The notes beneath the pieces were generated by a model. It was not told where the DNA came from. It saw only the letters and a program-made list of their open reading frames with translations, and made no database searches. A stretch of 64,000 bases of DNA, taken from positions 248,001 through 312,000 of the forward strand of contig NZ_AKIZ01000014.1 of assembly GCF_000282595.1 (NCBI RefSeq), read 5' to 3'. The position numbers and the translations under genes are program-made. Positions 9,301 to 17,601 of this stretch are shown here, in pieces (position 1 is the first letter of the stretch; each line of letters opens with the position of its first letter). The DNA comes from Phyllobacterium sp. YR531. Lineage in GTDB: Bacteria; Pseudomonadota; Alphaproteobacteria; Rhizobiales; Rhizobiaceae.

Positions 9301-9860
9301 CGCTCCGCAGAGGGATTGGACCATCCGCTATAAAAGATAATGCATACTGCGGTAAGCGTTATGAAAAGGAATGGTATTGTCAGATGGCCGCCATGCTCGT
9401 GGTCTGCTTGTGGTTCGTGTGCGCCTGCCAGCACATCTAAAAGATAGTGGATCGACGTCATCTGTAGGGCAAAATAAGGGATCAGTGCGATGGCTGTGAT
9501 CGAAGTAACAATGGCGGCAACGGTAAAGCTCTTGCCATAACGTGCGCCGATCATGTCAGAGATGGAGGTAATGCCTTCAACGCGCGCCAATTGCCGTAAT
9601 TTCAGCAGAAAGGGAAAGCCGATCGTGAAGACGAGCAAAATTCCTACATAAAGCCCAATGAACTCGGCCCCATGCAGCGCAGCGTAGCCCGTTGAGCCGT
9701 AATAGAGCCAGCTGCTGCCACTTGCAGCTATTGCAAGTGAGTATAATAGTGGGCGTGATTTGTTTATCGTGGCTTCACTTTGACGATCCGCAATGTAGAT
9801 TGTCCAGGACTGTATCAAGAAGTAAAGAATCGCGACGATTATCGCGGTCCAACTTGCCAT
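6375..9860 (-). CDS. Hybrid histidine kinase with sodium:solute symporter domain (CrbS/MxtR-like)
   Basis: The 1161-residue protein reads in order: a PutP-type sodium/solute symporter domain with about a dozen membrane segments (residues 1-520); a linker; a PAS domain (about 640-755, DQMDQGIGVFDSQYRLSCWN); a short coiled coil; a HisKA domain with the phospho-acceptor His near 807 (ADAGHDILQPLNAARL); a HATPase domain with N, G1 and G2 boxes (NLVSNAIKYS, CDTGIGIAPS, GLGLGLSIVERI); and a C-terminal receiver (about 1037-1155, ILCVDD and AILADYNL). This is the CrbS/MxtR layout, in which the symporter part is thought to sense or carry acetate-like solutes. It is convergent with its likely partner regulator, with zero bases between stops. 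Confidence 0.92.
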   Translation of the reverse strand: MASWTAIIVAILYFLIQSWTIYIADRQSEATINKSRPLLYSLAIAASGSSWLYYGSTGYAALHGAEFIGLYVGILLVFTIGFPFLLKLRQLARVEGITSISDMIGARYGKSFTVAAIVTSITAIALIPYFALQMTSIHYLLDVLAGAHEPQADHEHGGHLTIPFLFITLTAVCIIFYSGWSNPSAERYNGFVHSLALDTVLKYVAILCIGTATAAWLFGSPTDVFSIVWASRNQIPAIQQSFSVGNFISLVVFGASSAFLLPNQFHLIVVHNKNDGELRTARWFVPVTMLFLGIFIFLIAIVGSVVLPEDTSVDFYFLALPIAGGQPWLTIIALAGGLAAATTMMLFPSILLSVMISNDLLLPLFLKRTSAGTGISKDFSKTIFMLRRAAVCAILLTAFGYQFIISASTNFASLILISATAMVQLVPAFLGGMLWSRANARGVYLGTLGGMAVWFYTMILPSLVPIDSSFITDGPWGIIALRPQALFGFDASHFVNGLFWTLSVNIALFIAGSFSRTATPSERIQASIFIADKVLSKNVLKSLESNISVRQLKATLAKYIGSTQTELAFSNFHRQSNIMLGDDDPADFNTIHFSEQFLSGIVGPPSARLILSLAMGPASMAQRQAQTLLDHATDAFSQNRQLLQTALDQMDQGIGVFDSQYRLSCWNLQFQIILELPREQQRMGTSLDRILIALFRHGDIFTLKQPVTREAFINASEPLRLKLKKSGRTMEIRSNPMPDGGLVTTFTDISEIVNTDELLRQTNESLEQRVRDRTAELTLANQQLAKAQKRAEEANIEKTRFLADAGHDILQPLNAARLYSSALIERLGDMRESDLVQNIDSSLEAVESIISALLDISQLDTGALKPVISVFRLDALLQQIGRDFSPVAHEKGLELRIVATSAIVTTDRNLLRRLIQNLVSNAIKYSRSGRILVGVRKQGEFVQLKVCDTGIGIAPSKLDYIFREFARLAEGMKESDGLGLGLSIVERIGKILDLDIVVSSVVGKGSVFSVTIPLSNALALSSSPTIPVMQPAGSLSGMRILCVDDNTESLAGLEQLLSAWGCTVFPFQNGNDVREFCLQGQSAPDAILADYNLAEENGLDLIQLFRSHYDRDVHAALITAERSNDVQQQANTLGISLINKPVRPAILRALLSHFRQDIAAQ

Positions 9861-10056
9861 TCTTTAATCCCCGTATCTGTCGAAAGCGTTGAGTGGTTAT
9901 ACGCTGGGGAGCAGGCACCGCAGCCGGCCAATCAGCTGTAGAAACATTCAACCGGTCTATTAATTAATACAAAAATTCTGTTAGTGTCGTGCTTGGACTA
10001 AGACCATCTGGGACGGATGGTTCGCATTATCACACAATACTGGAGAGTGGTATATC

Positions 10057-10461
10057 ATGCTAAAGGAATTCAAAGAATTTGCCTTGAAAGGCAACATGGT
10101 TGATCTCGCAATCGGTGTGATCATCGGTGGTGCTTTTGGCAAACTGGTCGAATCCATTGTGGCTGATCTATTAATGCCGATCATTGGTCTGTTGACCGGT
10201 GGTATCGATTTCTCAAATCTTTACATCCAATTGTCAGGAGCTCCGGCACCTACGCTTGCAGCGGCACGTGAAGCCGGTGCAACCATTGCTTACGGCAATT
10301 TCATCACATTGCTCATCAACTTCCTCATCATTGCATGGGTGCTGTTCATGGTTGTCAAAGCCATGAACCGCTTCAAGAAGAAGGAAGTTGCGGCTGACCC
10401 TGCACCAGCAAGGGAAGAAGTTCTACTTACTGAAATACGCGATCTGCTCGCAAAAAAATAA
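10057..10461 (+). CDS. mscL: Large-conductance mechanosensitive channel
   Basis: MscL opens a wide pore when the inner membrane is stretched and so protects cells during sudden drops in osmolarity. The 134-residue product has the conserved N-terminal helix and first membrane segment ([20 protein letters not shown], then the [12 protein letters not shown] pore-lining stretch). A periplasmic loop, a second membrane segment ([20 protein letters not shown]) and a cytoplasmic helix with the charged LLTEIRDLL end follow. A GGAGAG ribosome site precedes the start by nine bases. The gene stands alone and is followed at once by a strong terminator. Confidence 0.96.
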   Translation: MLKEFKEFALKGNMVDLAIGVIIGGAFGKLVESIVADLLMPIIGLLTGGIDFSNLYIQLSGAPAPTLAAAREAGATIAYGNFITLLINFLIIAWVLFMVVKAMNRFKKKEVAADPAPAREEVLLTEIRDLLAKK

Positions 10462-10469
10462 GCACTACA

Positions 10470-10500
10470 AACCCCGGCCACCAAGCCGGGGTTTTCTTTT
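10470..10500 (+). terminator. Rho-independent terminator of mscL
   Basis: A perfect nine-base stem (AACCCCGGC / GCCGGGGTT) with a six-base loop is followed by TTTCTTTT. It starts eight bases after the mscL stop codon. Confidence 0.9.
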
Positions 10501-10651
10501 GTCAGATATTGTCAGCAGCACATCATTTCGACTGATGGAAACATCACAAATATCCGCGTGATAAAAGCCAGGCATTGCGTTACGCCTTTTGTTCAATGGG
10601 TCTCTCCGGATTATCCTGAGAATCCTGAATAAAAATGAGTGGGAACGGCGC

Positions 10652-11818
10652 ATGAGTTTGGTTCAGCATCTCCGTCATGAAGCTGCAGTGGCTCCGGAGA
10701 GTGGCATTGTCGCTGTCATGAATCATGGCAGGAGGCAGGAAGGGGTTATTCCTCTATGGGCCGGGGAAGGCGATCTTCCAACGCCGGAGTTCATTCGCAA
10801 TGCGGCGGGCGAAGGCCTCGACAATGGCGAAACATTCTATACCTGGCAGCGCGGCATCCCAGAGTTGCGGCAGGCACTGTCCGATTACTACAGGCGGCAC
10901 TTTGCGGCCGATCTTCCTGTTGAGCATTTCTATGTGACGGGTTCGGGAATGCAATCCATCCAGCTCGCTGTTCAAGCAACAGCCGGAGCAGGGGATGAAG
11001 TTATCTATCTGTCTCCCGCGTGGCCGAATTTTGCGGCCGCTGCCGCGATAGCCGGTGCAACACCCATACCCGTGACGCAGGATTTTACCGGTAATGGCTG
11101 GACCTTTGATCCGCAGAAAATTCGCGGCGCAATCACCCCAAAAACCAAGGCGCTGTTTATCAATACGCCCTCTAATCCTTCCGGATGGACTGCAGACATT
11201 GAGACATTGAAAGAAATTCTTGCAATTGCCCGTCAGCATGGTTTGTGGATAGTTGCAGATGAAATCTATGCACATTTCTATTACGGCGCGCGCAGAGCCC
11301 CATCATTTCTTGATGTCATGGACCCGGAAGATCGCATCATCTTCGTCAATAGTTTTTCAAAGAACTGGGCAATGACGGGATGGCGGGTCGGTTGGCTTGT
11401 TGCGCATCCGTCTCTTGGTCAGACAATAGAGAATCTGATCCAGTATTCAACTTCCGGTGTTGCCCAATTCATGCAGCGTGGAGCGGTTGTTGCGTTGAAC
11501 CAAGGCGACGACTTTATTCGTTCACAGGTCGAACGTGCACATAAAGCGCGGGATATCCTGTGTGCCAGACTTGCCGCCACAGGACGCGTGCACCTTTCAC
11601 CCCCGGCGGGTGCATTCTACCTCATGTTCGGAATCAAGGGCATCACAGACTCATACCGCGCCGCCTTCGATATTGTCGATGAGGGGAAAGTTGGTCTGGC
11701 ACCGGGTACCGCTTTTGGCGATGGGGGAGAAGCATTTCTGAGGCTGTGCTTTGCACGGCGTCTGGACCAGGTAGAAGAGGCAGCAGACAGGCTCGCCGAG
11801 TGGATCAGCAAGCGCTGA
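10652..11818 (+). CDS. PLP-dependent class I/II aminotransferase
   Basis: This 388-residue fold-type I enzyme has the PLP signature SFSKNWAMTGWR, whose Lys forms the Schiff base. The pyridine-contacting Asp is in IVADEIYAHF, the phosphate-binding TGSGMQSIQLAVQA lies earlier, and the closing LRLCFAR carries the substrate carboxylate Arg. It belongs to the aspartate/aromatic aminotransferase group; the amino-acid substrate cannot be fixed from sequence. The start at 10652 follows a GGGAACGG site and gives family length; an upstream in-frame start would add 21 residues. It is convergent with hemA, with 13 bases between the stops. Confidence 0.88.
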   Translation: MSLVQHLRHEAAVAPESGIVAVMNHGRRQEGVIPLWAGEGDLPTPEFIRNAAGEGLDNGETFYTWQRGIPELRQALSDYYRRHFAADLPVEHFYVTGSGMQSIQLAVQATAGAGDEVIYLSPAWPNFAAAAAIAGATPIPVTQDFTGNGWTFDPQKIRGAITPKTKALFINTPSNPSGWTADIETLKEILAIARQHGLWIVADEIYAHFYYGARRAPSFLDVMDPEDRIIFVNSFSKNWAMTGWRVGWLVAHPSLGQTIENLIQYSTSGVAQFMQRGAVVALNQGDDFIRSQVERAHKARDILCARLAATGRVHLSPPAGAFYLMFGIKGITDSYRAAFDIVDEGKVGLAPGTAFGDGGEAFLRLCFARRLDQVEEAADRLAEWISKR

Positions 11819-11831
11819 TCCATCGTCGAAA

Positions 11832-13109
11832 TCAGCCGCCAGCTTTGGATACAGCGAGCGTCACCACGCGATCATTCGACTCGATAGCGGGAGTGCTGTC
11901 CTTCGAAAAGGGGATGCCGAGCGCAGTCCACACTTCAACCAATGCATCCTTCAACTCGACCACCAGTTCGTTTGAATGGAAAGGTGTTGGCGTGATCCGC
12001 AGACGTTCCGTGCCGCGAGGCACAGTCGGATAGTTGATCGGTTGAATATAAAGGCCGTGCTTCTGAAGAAGCCGGTCGCTGGCTTTTTTGCACAGTTCCG
12101 GATCACCAACGTGGATTGGCACAATGTGCGTTTCCGACGGCATTACCGGCAGGTTCGCTTGCGCCAGCACATCCTTGGTCAGTTGAGCCTGACACTGGTG
12201 CATACGGCGCTCTTCCTGAGACACTTTGAGGTGCCGGATTGATTCAGTCGCAGCTGCGGCTATCACCGGCGGCAATGCCGTCGTGAAAATAAAGCCGGGG
12301 GCATAGGAGCGAACAGCATCGATAACGCTTTTGGTCCCGGTGATATAGCCACCTAGTGTGCCAAAGGCCTTGGCCAGTGTGCCTTCAATAATATCGATTC
12401 GGTGTGACAGACCCTCGCGATCCGTAATACCACCACCACGATTACCATACATGCCAACGGCATGAACTTCGTCGATATAGGTCATGGCATTATACTTTTC
12501 AGCAAGATCGGCTATTGCTGCGATCGGCGCGATGTCGCCGTCCATCGAATAAACCGACTCAAACACGATCAATTTGGCGCGTTCTTTGCCCGCAGCTTTG
12601 AGCAGCTCTTCCAAGTGCACAATGTCATTGTGCCGGAATATCTTTTTCTCAGCGCCAGACCGGCTGACGCCTTCAATCATGGAGGCGTGGTTCAATTCGT
12701 CTGATAGAATGAGGCAGTTCGGTAAAAGCTTGGCGATAGTTGAGATCGACGCTTCATTGGATACGAAGCCCGAAGTAAAAACGAGCCCCGCTTCCTTCGC
12801 ATGTAGGTCAGCCAATTCGGCTTCAAGTTCTACAAGCGGATGGTTGTTTCCCGAAATATTGCGTGTACCACCAGCGCCTGAACCCATACGGCTCGATGCG
12901 TCGTGCATTGCAGCAATGACTTTCGGATGCTGACCCATGCCCAGATAATCGTTTGAGCACCAAACAGTGATTTCACGCGTCTCATCCGCCGTGCGCCAAA
13001 GCGCACGCGGAAATTTACCCACGATCCGTTCCAAATTAGCGAAGACCCGGTAGCGCTTTTCAGCATGCAGCTGGTCAATCGCGTCTTCGAAAAACCGACG
13101 ATAGTCCAT
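11832..13109 (-). CDS. hemA: 5-aminolevulinate synthase (C4 pathway)
   Basis: This enzyme condenses glycine and succinyl-CoA to 5-aminolevulinate, the first and usually rate-setting step of haem synthesis in alphaproteobacteria. The 425-residue sequence matches the family length, with [28 protein letters not shown], the [13 protein letters not shown] cofactor-binding stretch and the PLP Lys in [15 protein letters not shown]. An AGGAG site lies eight bases before the ATG at 13109, so the longer open frame reaching 13220 is not used. The 229 bases between this start and galE hold the divergent promoters; no clear FNR-type box was found there. Confidence 0.96.
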   Translation of the reverse strand: MDYRRFFEDAIDQLHAEKRYRVFANLERIVGKFPRALWRTADETREITVWCSNDYLGMGQHPKVIAAMHDASSRMGSGAGGTRNISGNNHPLVELEAELADLHAKEAGLVFTSGFVSNEASISTIAKLLPNCLILSDELNHASMIEGVSRSGAEKKIFRHNDIVHLEELLKAAGKERAKLIVFESVYSMDGDIAPIAAIADLAEKYNAMTYIDEVHAVGMYGNRGGGITDREGLSHRIDIIEGTLAKAFGTLGGYITGTKSVIDAVRSYAPGFIFTTALPPVIAAAATESIRHLKVSQEERRMHQCQAQLTKDVLAQANLPVMPSETHIVPIHVGDPELCKKASDRLLQKHGLYIQPINYPTVPRGTERLRITPTPFHSNELVVELKDALVEVWTALGIPFSKDSTPAIESNDRVVTLAVSKAGG

Positions 13110-13338
13110 GAATTGCTCCTGTATCATGAACGTATTAGCTTTTTTGACCGTTGAAATCCATGACGAGAGTATGGGCAATTTGCCACGCTTGGTCACATTG
13201 CCGAGATCGATATTGAACACGCTACTGCGGAACGTACGCCTGCGGGCGGTATATATTTGATTTGTGGGGCTAAATTTTGCATACGGGTGATGTGGCGAAT
13301 GACTGCAGATAAAACGGAATTTGTTGAGGGCTTCGATT

Positions 13339-14331
13339 ATGACAGTGCTTGTGACCGGGGGAGCTGGCTATATTGGTAGTCATATGGTCTGGGATTTGCT
13401 CGACGCAGGCGAATCTGTCGTCGTTATCGACAGACTATCCACGGGTTTTGAGTGGGCGCTTCCCGTTGAAGCAAAACTTGTTGTAGGCGACATTTCCGAT
13501 CAAAGCCTGGTACGCCAGACAATCGAACGTAACTACGTGGATGCCGTCATCCATTTCGCGGGGTCGGTGGTTGTTCCTGACTCGGTCAAGGATCCCCTGA
13601 CGTATTACGAAAACAATACGTCCCGATCGCGTGATCTTATTGATGCGGTGGTCAAATCGGATGTGAAAAATTTCATTTTCTCGTCTACGGCTGCGGTCTA
13701 TGGCGATGGCGGCATGATGCCGGTAACAGAGGATTTTGCGACCAGTCCGCAATCTCCTTACGGAATGTCAAAACTCATGACCGAGCGCATGCTTCTTGAT
13801 ACGGCGGCGGCTCATAATTTTCACTATACCGCACTCCGTTATTTCAACGTTGCCGGCGCTGACCCAAAAGGGCGTACCGGGCAATCTACCCGCGGCGCCA
13901 CGCACTTGATCAAGGTTGCCTGCGAGACGGCGCTGGGCAAGCGCCGCTATATGGAAATCTTCGGTAATGATTACCCGACGCCGGATGGCACATGCGTGCG
14001 CGATTATATCCATGTGACAGATCTTGTAATGGCACACCGGCTCGCGTTGGATCGTCTGAGAGCGGGTGGCAGCAGTCTGGTCGCTAACTGTGGATATGGT
14101 CGCGGCTACTCTGTCAAAGAAGTCATTACGAGTGTCGAACGCGTCCATGGTGCACCCATAGATGCGCGTCCCACCACGGCGCGTCCGGGCGATGCTCCTT
14201 CCATCGTCGCCGACAGCAGCAAGGCGCGCAACGAGCTAGGTTGGGAGCCGAAACTGGATGATCTTGATGCCATCGTGGAGTCGGCCATGAAATGGGAAAT
14301 CTCACTGCAGAAGCGGAACTCTGGCCGATAA
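13339..14331 (+). CDS. galE: UDP-glucose 4-epimerase
   Basis: The 330-residue extended SDR interconverts UDP-glucose and UDP-galactose and feeds surface polysaccharide synthesis. It shows the NAD-binding [11 protein letters not shown] at the start, [13 protein letters not shown], the catalytic Ser in FSSTAAVYG, the YGMSK Tyr-Lys pair and the [12 protein letters not shown] loop. The start at 13339 is chosen over a TTG 18 bases upstream because a TTGAGGG site is well placed. It is divergent from hemA and not in a sugar operon here, although the glycan cluster about 21 kb to the right would use its products. Confidence 0.93.
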   Translation: MTVLVTGGAGYIGSHMVWDLLDAGESVVVIDRLSTGFEWALPVEAKLVVGDISDQSLVRQTIERNYVDAVIHFAGSVVVPDSVKDPLTYYENNTSRSRDLIDAVVKSDVKNFIFSSTAAVYGDGGMMPVTEDFATSPQSPYGMSKLMTERMLLDTAAAHNFHYTALRYFNVAGADPKGRTGQSTRGATHLIKVACETALGKRRYMEIFGNDYPTPDGTCVRDYIHVTDLVMAHRLALDRLRAGGSSLVANCGYGRGYSVKEVITSVERVHGAPIDARPTTARPGDAPSIVADSSKARNELGWEPKLDDLDAIVESAMKWEISLQKRNSGR

Positions 14332-14344
14332 TACGCCGCCGGAT

Positions 14345-14788
14345 TTATTTCTTCGGTTCCTTCTTCAGCGGCAACATCAGTCGGAGTGTGAGAAACGTAA
14401 AGAGCGAAATGATGAACGCCACATCGTAACTCTCCAGTCCTACAGCAACACCTATGGCGCCGGTTGCCCATATGCTTGCTGCAGTGGCCGTTCCCCGGAC
14501 AGAATCTTTCAACTGCAGGATTGCACCGCCACCGATGAATCCAACGCCGGTTATCAGGCCTTCAACGATGCGTGCCAGAGCTTCAGGATTGTCGGTAACC
14601 AGCCGCTCTGCGCCCTGGATAAATCCGCAGCTCGCCATCGCCACAAGTGGAAAAGTTCGGACACCCGCGCTTCTCTCTTCCGCCTCGCGTTCCATACCTA
14701 TGGGAAGTGCCAGAATATATGCAATGATAAGCGCGATCGCATGGGGCACGACCGGAAGTGAATTGAGATAATGGAATGTCTCGACCAA
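14345..14788 (-). CDS. MgtC/SapB family inner-membrane protein
   Basis: This is a small membrane protein of the MgtC N-terminal domain type. Hydrophobic segments flank the conserved IGMEREAEERSAGVRTF motif and the GLITGVGFIGGGAIL glycine-rich segment. In pathogens MgtC relatives modulate F-ATP synthase and Mg2+ or acid stress; the role of short forms like this one is unsettled. The start is uncertain. A TTG at 14788 has a GGGGGAAAA site, giving 147 residues, and a further TTG at 14836 would add 16 residues. It is convergent with galE, with 13 bases between stops. Confidence 0.85.
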   Translation of the reverse strand: MVETFHYLNSLPVVPHAIALIIAYILALPIGMEREAEERSAGVRTFPLVAMASCGFIQGAERLVTDNPEALARIVEGLITGVGFIGGGAILQLKDSVRGTATAASIWATGAIGVAVGLESYDVAFIISLFTFLTLRLMLPLKKEPKK

Positions 14789-14984
14789 TGTATTTTCCCC
14801 CGGAAATGATTTGGCGGTTAACGTTCTCAAGCTCAAGACGTTCCAATTTTCCGTTGAAAACCTGACGAGACTTTAGACTGCGGCGCAGCGACACATTGCG
14901 TTAAGACCTTGCATTGTAGGAAAAGAGGAACCTTCTTCGTAGAGAACGGGTTTAAAAGGACAAAACAAGTTGGAGTCTAAAACA

Positions 14985-15170
14985 ATGGACGGCAGCAACC
15001 GGACCTACGAAAAACAACTATCCCAGATATTGCGACGACATATATCGCAATCGTGTTACCGGTCGGCCATTAGAGCAGCTGGAATCTACAAAGTGGAAGA
15101 AACCGTTCCCGAAAGCCTACTTGATCAATTGAAACGGCTGGACGACGCGGAACGGAAGCGCCAAGGATAA
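14985..15170 (+). CDS. Small helical protein, NepR-like C-terminal motif (tentative)
   Basis: This 61-residue, strongly charged small protein starts at the ATG at 14985, nine bases after a GGAG site; a TTG 15 bases earlier is less likely. Its C-terminal half (VEETVPESLLDQLKRLDDAE) resembles the E-P-x-P-x-x-F-x-x-L-L-x-x-L helix of NepR anti-sigma factors. The preceding Tyr is two residues closer than in true NepR proteins, and no PhyR or EcfG gene lies nearby. It may be a divergent NepR paralogue or simply an unrelated small helical protein. It is followed by a strong hairpin terminator shared with the convergent azoreductase gene. Confidence 0.55.
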   Translation: MDGSNRTYEKQLSQILRRHISQSCYRSAIRAAGIYKVEETVPESLLDQLKRLDDAERKRQG

Positions 15171-15200
15171 GTCTCAATACTTGTAATAGCAGATCAAACA

Positions 15201-15232
15201 AAAAGCGGGCCGTTGAGCCCGCTTTTGTTTTC
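15201..15232 (+). terminator. Bidirectional terminator between the small NepR-like gene and azoR
   Basis: A perfect ten-base stem (AAAAGCGGGC / GCCCGCTTTT) with a six-base loop has T-rich flanks on both strands. It therefore serves the rightward small gene and the leftward azoreductase gene. Confidence 0.88.
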
Positions 15233-15244
15233 AATTAAGGTAGT

Positions 15245-15862
15245 TCAGGCAGCGAGTGCGAAATCATTGGTTTGTTCGATGGCCGACGAAATCGCTTTTG
15301 CTTCAGCTTCAGGGCCCATTGCAACACCTTCAATGCGGATAAACTCTACATCAGTCATGCCGATGAATCCGAGAGCGGTCTTCAGATATGGCGTGGCATG
15401 ATCGAAAGATGCTCCGGGTCCATCGGAATAAACACCGCCAGATGCAAGAACCACATAAACCTTCTTGCCAGTTACAAGGCCCTTCGGACCTTCAGCGCCG
15501 TAGCTGAATGTTCTGCCGGCACGCATTACGTGATCAAGCCACGACTTCAATGTAGATGAGATGTTGAAGTTGATCATGCCAGTTGCAAGAACGATAGTAT
15601 CTGCGGCGAACAACTCATCAACAACCACGTCCGATGCACCCACTACCTTTGCCTGTGGAGCCGTGCGTGCTTCTTCAGGCGTATAGATTCCGGCTGTATA
15701 GTCAGCATCAATGTGCGGAAGAGGGGATGCTGCAAGATCGCGGGTAACGAGGCTGTTTCCCAGCTTTGCCGATGCCAGCTTCTTCGCAAATTCCGTTGCA
15801 ACACGAGTAGAGTGTGAGGCTTCAGCACGGGGGCTCGAAGTGATGAGCAGAATGGATGACAT
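15245..15862 (-). CDS. azoR: FMN-dependent NADH azoreductase
   Basis: This 205-residue flavodoxin-like enzyme uses NADH to reduce quinones and azo compounds in the cytoplasm. Visible marks are the FMN phosphate-binding LLITSSPRAEASHS at the start, ATGMINFNISSTLKSWLDHV in the middle, and the FMN-contacting LASGGVYSDGP loop. An AAAGGACC site precedes the ATG at 15862, which makes the longer frame to 15898 unlikely. It is divergent from a LysR-type regulator, the common layout for quinone- or oxidant-inducible azoR genes, and a palindrome lies between them. Regulation by that neighbour is an inference. Confidence 0.93.
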   Translation of the reverse strand: MSSILLITSSPRAEASHSTRVATEFAKKLASAKLGNSLVTRDLAASPLPHIDADYTAGIYTPEEARTAPQAKVVGASDVVVDELFAADTIVLATGMINFNISSTLKSWLDHVMRAGRTFSYGAEGPKGLVTGKKVYVVLASGGVYSDGPGASFDHATPYLKTALGFIGMTDVEFIRIEGVAMGPEAEAKAISSAIEQTNDFALAA

Positions 15863-15892
15863 TATATTGGTCCTTTCAGGAACGAAACTGAT

Positions 15893-15907
15893 GACCAATA
15901 TTTGGTC
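15893..15907. promoter_or_regulatory. Palindrome in the azoR/LysR divergent promoter
   Basis: GACCAA-TAT-TTGGTC is a perfect six-base inverted repeat with a three-base centre. A partial copy of the half site (ATTGGTCC) lies at 15866-15873, overlapping the leader of azoR. The position 30 bases upstream of the azoR start suits an operator for the adjacent LysR-type protein. Confidence 0.5.
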
Positions 15908-15973
15908 CTAGACATCTATTAGGAAAACTGGGAAAATATCTATCGAACCTATCGATAAAGTAGATATTAGATC

Positions 15974-16876
15974 ATGTTGCCAAATCCCACCCTCGACCAG
16001 TTGCAGGTCTTTGTAGCAGTGGCTGAAACAGGGAGTTTCTCTGCGGCTGCCAGACGGCTTAATCGGTCACAATCGGTGATCAGCTATACGATTGCCAATC
16101 TGGAAGCTCAACTTGAGTTGCAACTCTTTGAGCGCGGCGGGACGCGTGAGCCTCGCCTGACCGAAGCCGGCACAGCCATGCTGGAAGATGCGAGGCGTAT
16201 GGTGACTGTGCTGCAAAATCTGCGGTCCCGTGCTGAAGGCTTGAAGCAGGGGCTTGAGGCAGAGATCGCTGTGGCCGTGGACGTCACCTTACCATCGCCG
16301 GTGCTTATTGCAGTACTGACTGCGTTTCAGTTGCAATTCCCCACTGTCAGCCTGCGTTTGCATGTGGGTGCCTTGGGCGTTGTGTGGGATCTCGTGCTGA
16401 AGAAACAGGCGGATATCGGGTTTGGCGGGCCACCTCTGGAGGCCTATGACGAGCTGGTCATGTGCCGGTTGGGACGGACTGCTATGATACCCGTGGCCGC
16501 GCCGGATCATCCGCTGGCCCTGTATGAAGGGCCGGTACCTCTGGCGGTAATCCGCGACCATATCCAACTGGTGATAACCGATCTGAGTGAACATACAAAG
16601 GGCAAGGATTTCGGAGTTTTTGCCTATAAAACCTGGCGCTTGACGGATGTCGCGACAAAACATTCTTTAATGCTGGCCGGTCTTGGTTGGGGCGGCTTGC
16701 CGAAATGGCTGGTGAAAGACGACATAGCCGAGGGCAGGCTGGTGCCATTGGATTTGGAGCCTTATCCGGAGCTGCCTTATAATCTTGTCGCGCTTCATCC
16801 CGTCAACGAGGCGATGGGGCCTGCTACCACATGGATGGTTGAACGATTTAAGGAGGAACTGGAAAAGTTCGAGTAG
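15974..16876 (+). CDS. LysR-family transcriptional regulator
   Basis: The 300-residue protein has the N-terminal winged helix-turn-helix of LysR regulators (LDQLQVFVAVAETGSFSAAA, then RRLNRSQSVISYTIANLE and LFERGG). A periplasmic-binding-like effector domain follows from about residue 90. It lies divergent to azoR, with 111 bases and a palindrome between them, so it most likely controls azoR and itself in response to a quinone or electrophile; the ligand is not readable. Its stop is 96 bases from the 3' end of a tRNA gene on the other strand. Confidence 0.92.
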   Translation: MLPNPTLDQLQVFVAVAETGSFSAAARRLNRSQSVISYTIANLEAQLELQLFERGGTREPRLTEAGTAMLEDARRMVTVLQNLRSRAEGLKQGLEAEIAVAVDVTLPSPVLIAVLTAFQLQFPTVSLRLHVGALGVVWDLVLKKQADIGFGGPPLEAYDELVMCRLGRTAMIPVAAPDHPLALYEGPVPLAVIRDHIQLVITDLSEHTKGKDFGVFAYKTWRLTDVATKHSLMLAGLGWGGLPKWLVKDDIAEGRLVPLDLEPYPELPYNLVALHPVNEAMGPATTWMVERFKEELEKFE

Positions 16877-16972
16877 GCGAATGGGTTCAAGTGGCAAGGT
16901 GAGTGTTAGACACCATACTCACGCCACCAGCAAAACGGGCGAGACTCGGGATTATTCCGGATTGTCAGGAAC

Positions 16973-17047
16973 TGGTGCTGCGAGAGAGGATTGAACTCTC
17001 GACCTCTCCATTACCAATGGAGTGCTCTACCACTGAGCTACCGCAGC
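16973..17047 (-). tRNA. tRNA-Thr (anticodon GGT)
   Basis: The reverse strand folds as a 75-base tRNA with the CCA end encoded. The acceptor arms are GCTGCGG and TCGCAGC, the D arm begins TAGCTCAGTGGTAGAGC, and the anticodon loop TTGGTAA sits on a CTCCA/TGGAG stem. The T arm contains the GTTCAATC element. The GGT anticodon reads ACC and ACT threonine codons. Confidence 0.97.
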
Positions 17048-17201
17048 CGATTTGCGAACGCGGCGGACTTCTGGCATATCATTGCTGAAATCGCAAGCAA
17101 GCAATCGTAATCTCTTGGGTAAAATGTCCAATGAGATCAAAAAACACAGGCCAGTCGCCGGGAAATCACTGGTACGCTGGTAAAAATACCGGACAAAACC
17201 A

Positions 17202-17390
17202 ATGCCTTCTTTGCCAAAAAATCCCAGCCGGGAACAGGAAGAGCGTGAAAAGCGCCGCTCCGAACAGCTACGTGCAAATCTCGCGCGGCGTAAACAGCAG
17301 TCGAGATCACGGCGTTCCGGCGATGCTGATGATCGCGAGGAAGGATTGAAGGCTGCGGTCGGCGAGCCGCATTCAGCTGCTGAAGAATAA
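17202..17390 (+). CDS. Small charged protein upstream of murA, unknown function
   Basis: This 62-residue, very basic and acidic low-complexity protein (about half Arg, Lys, Glu or Asp) starts at the first ATG after the tRNA. No domain is visible. A short, highly charged ORF at this place before murA is common in rhizobial relatives, from general knowledge of the group, so I consider it a real gene. The protein is probably soluble and largely unstructured, with a possible RNA- or DNA-binding Arg-rich segment (RRKQQSRSRRS). The 211 bases to murA hold the murA promoter. Confidence 0.6.
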   Translation: MPSLPKNPSREQEEREKRRSEQLRANLARRKQQSRSRRSGDADDREEGLKAAVGEPHSAAEE

Positions 17391-17601
17391 AGTGCATCAA
17401 TCTTGTCTGTAGTTGTTTTGACGCAGAAACGACGCAGTTGCATTTGAGAAGATAGTAAATCGCCAAGGCGAATCGCATTTGGTGTTATGCACAGCAGGCG
17501 AAAGCCTTTCTTGAACCAGAACACGTGATGGTTTACATCAACCCGCTCTGCAAAGGGCCTTAACGACAGGACGGGTATATTCCCCGCGAAAGTGACAGAT
17601 T

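Noticed and set aside
13110-13338. FNR-type box upstream of hemA
   Set aside because: No TTGAT-N4-ATCAA-like site is present; partial TTGA matches occur by chance.
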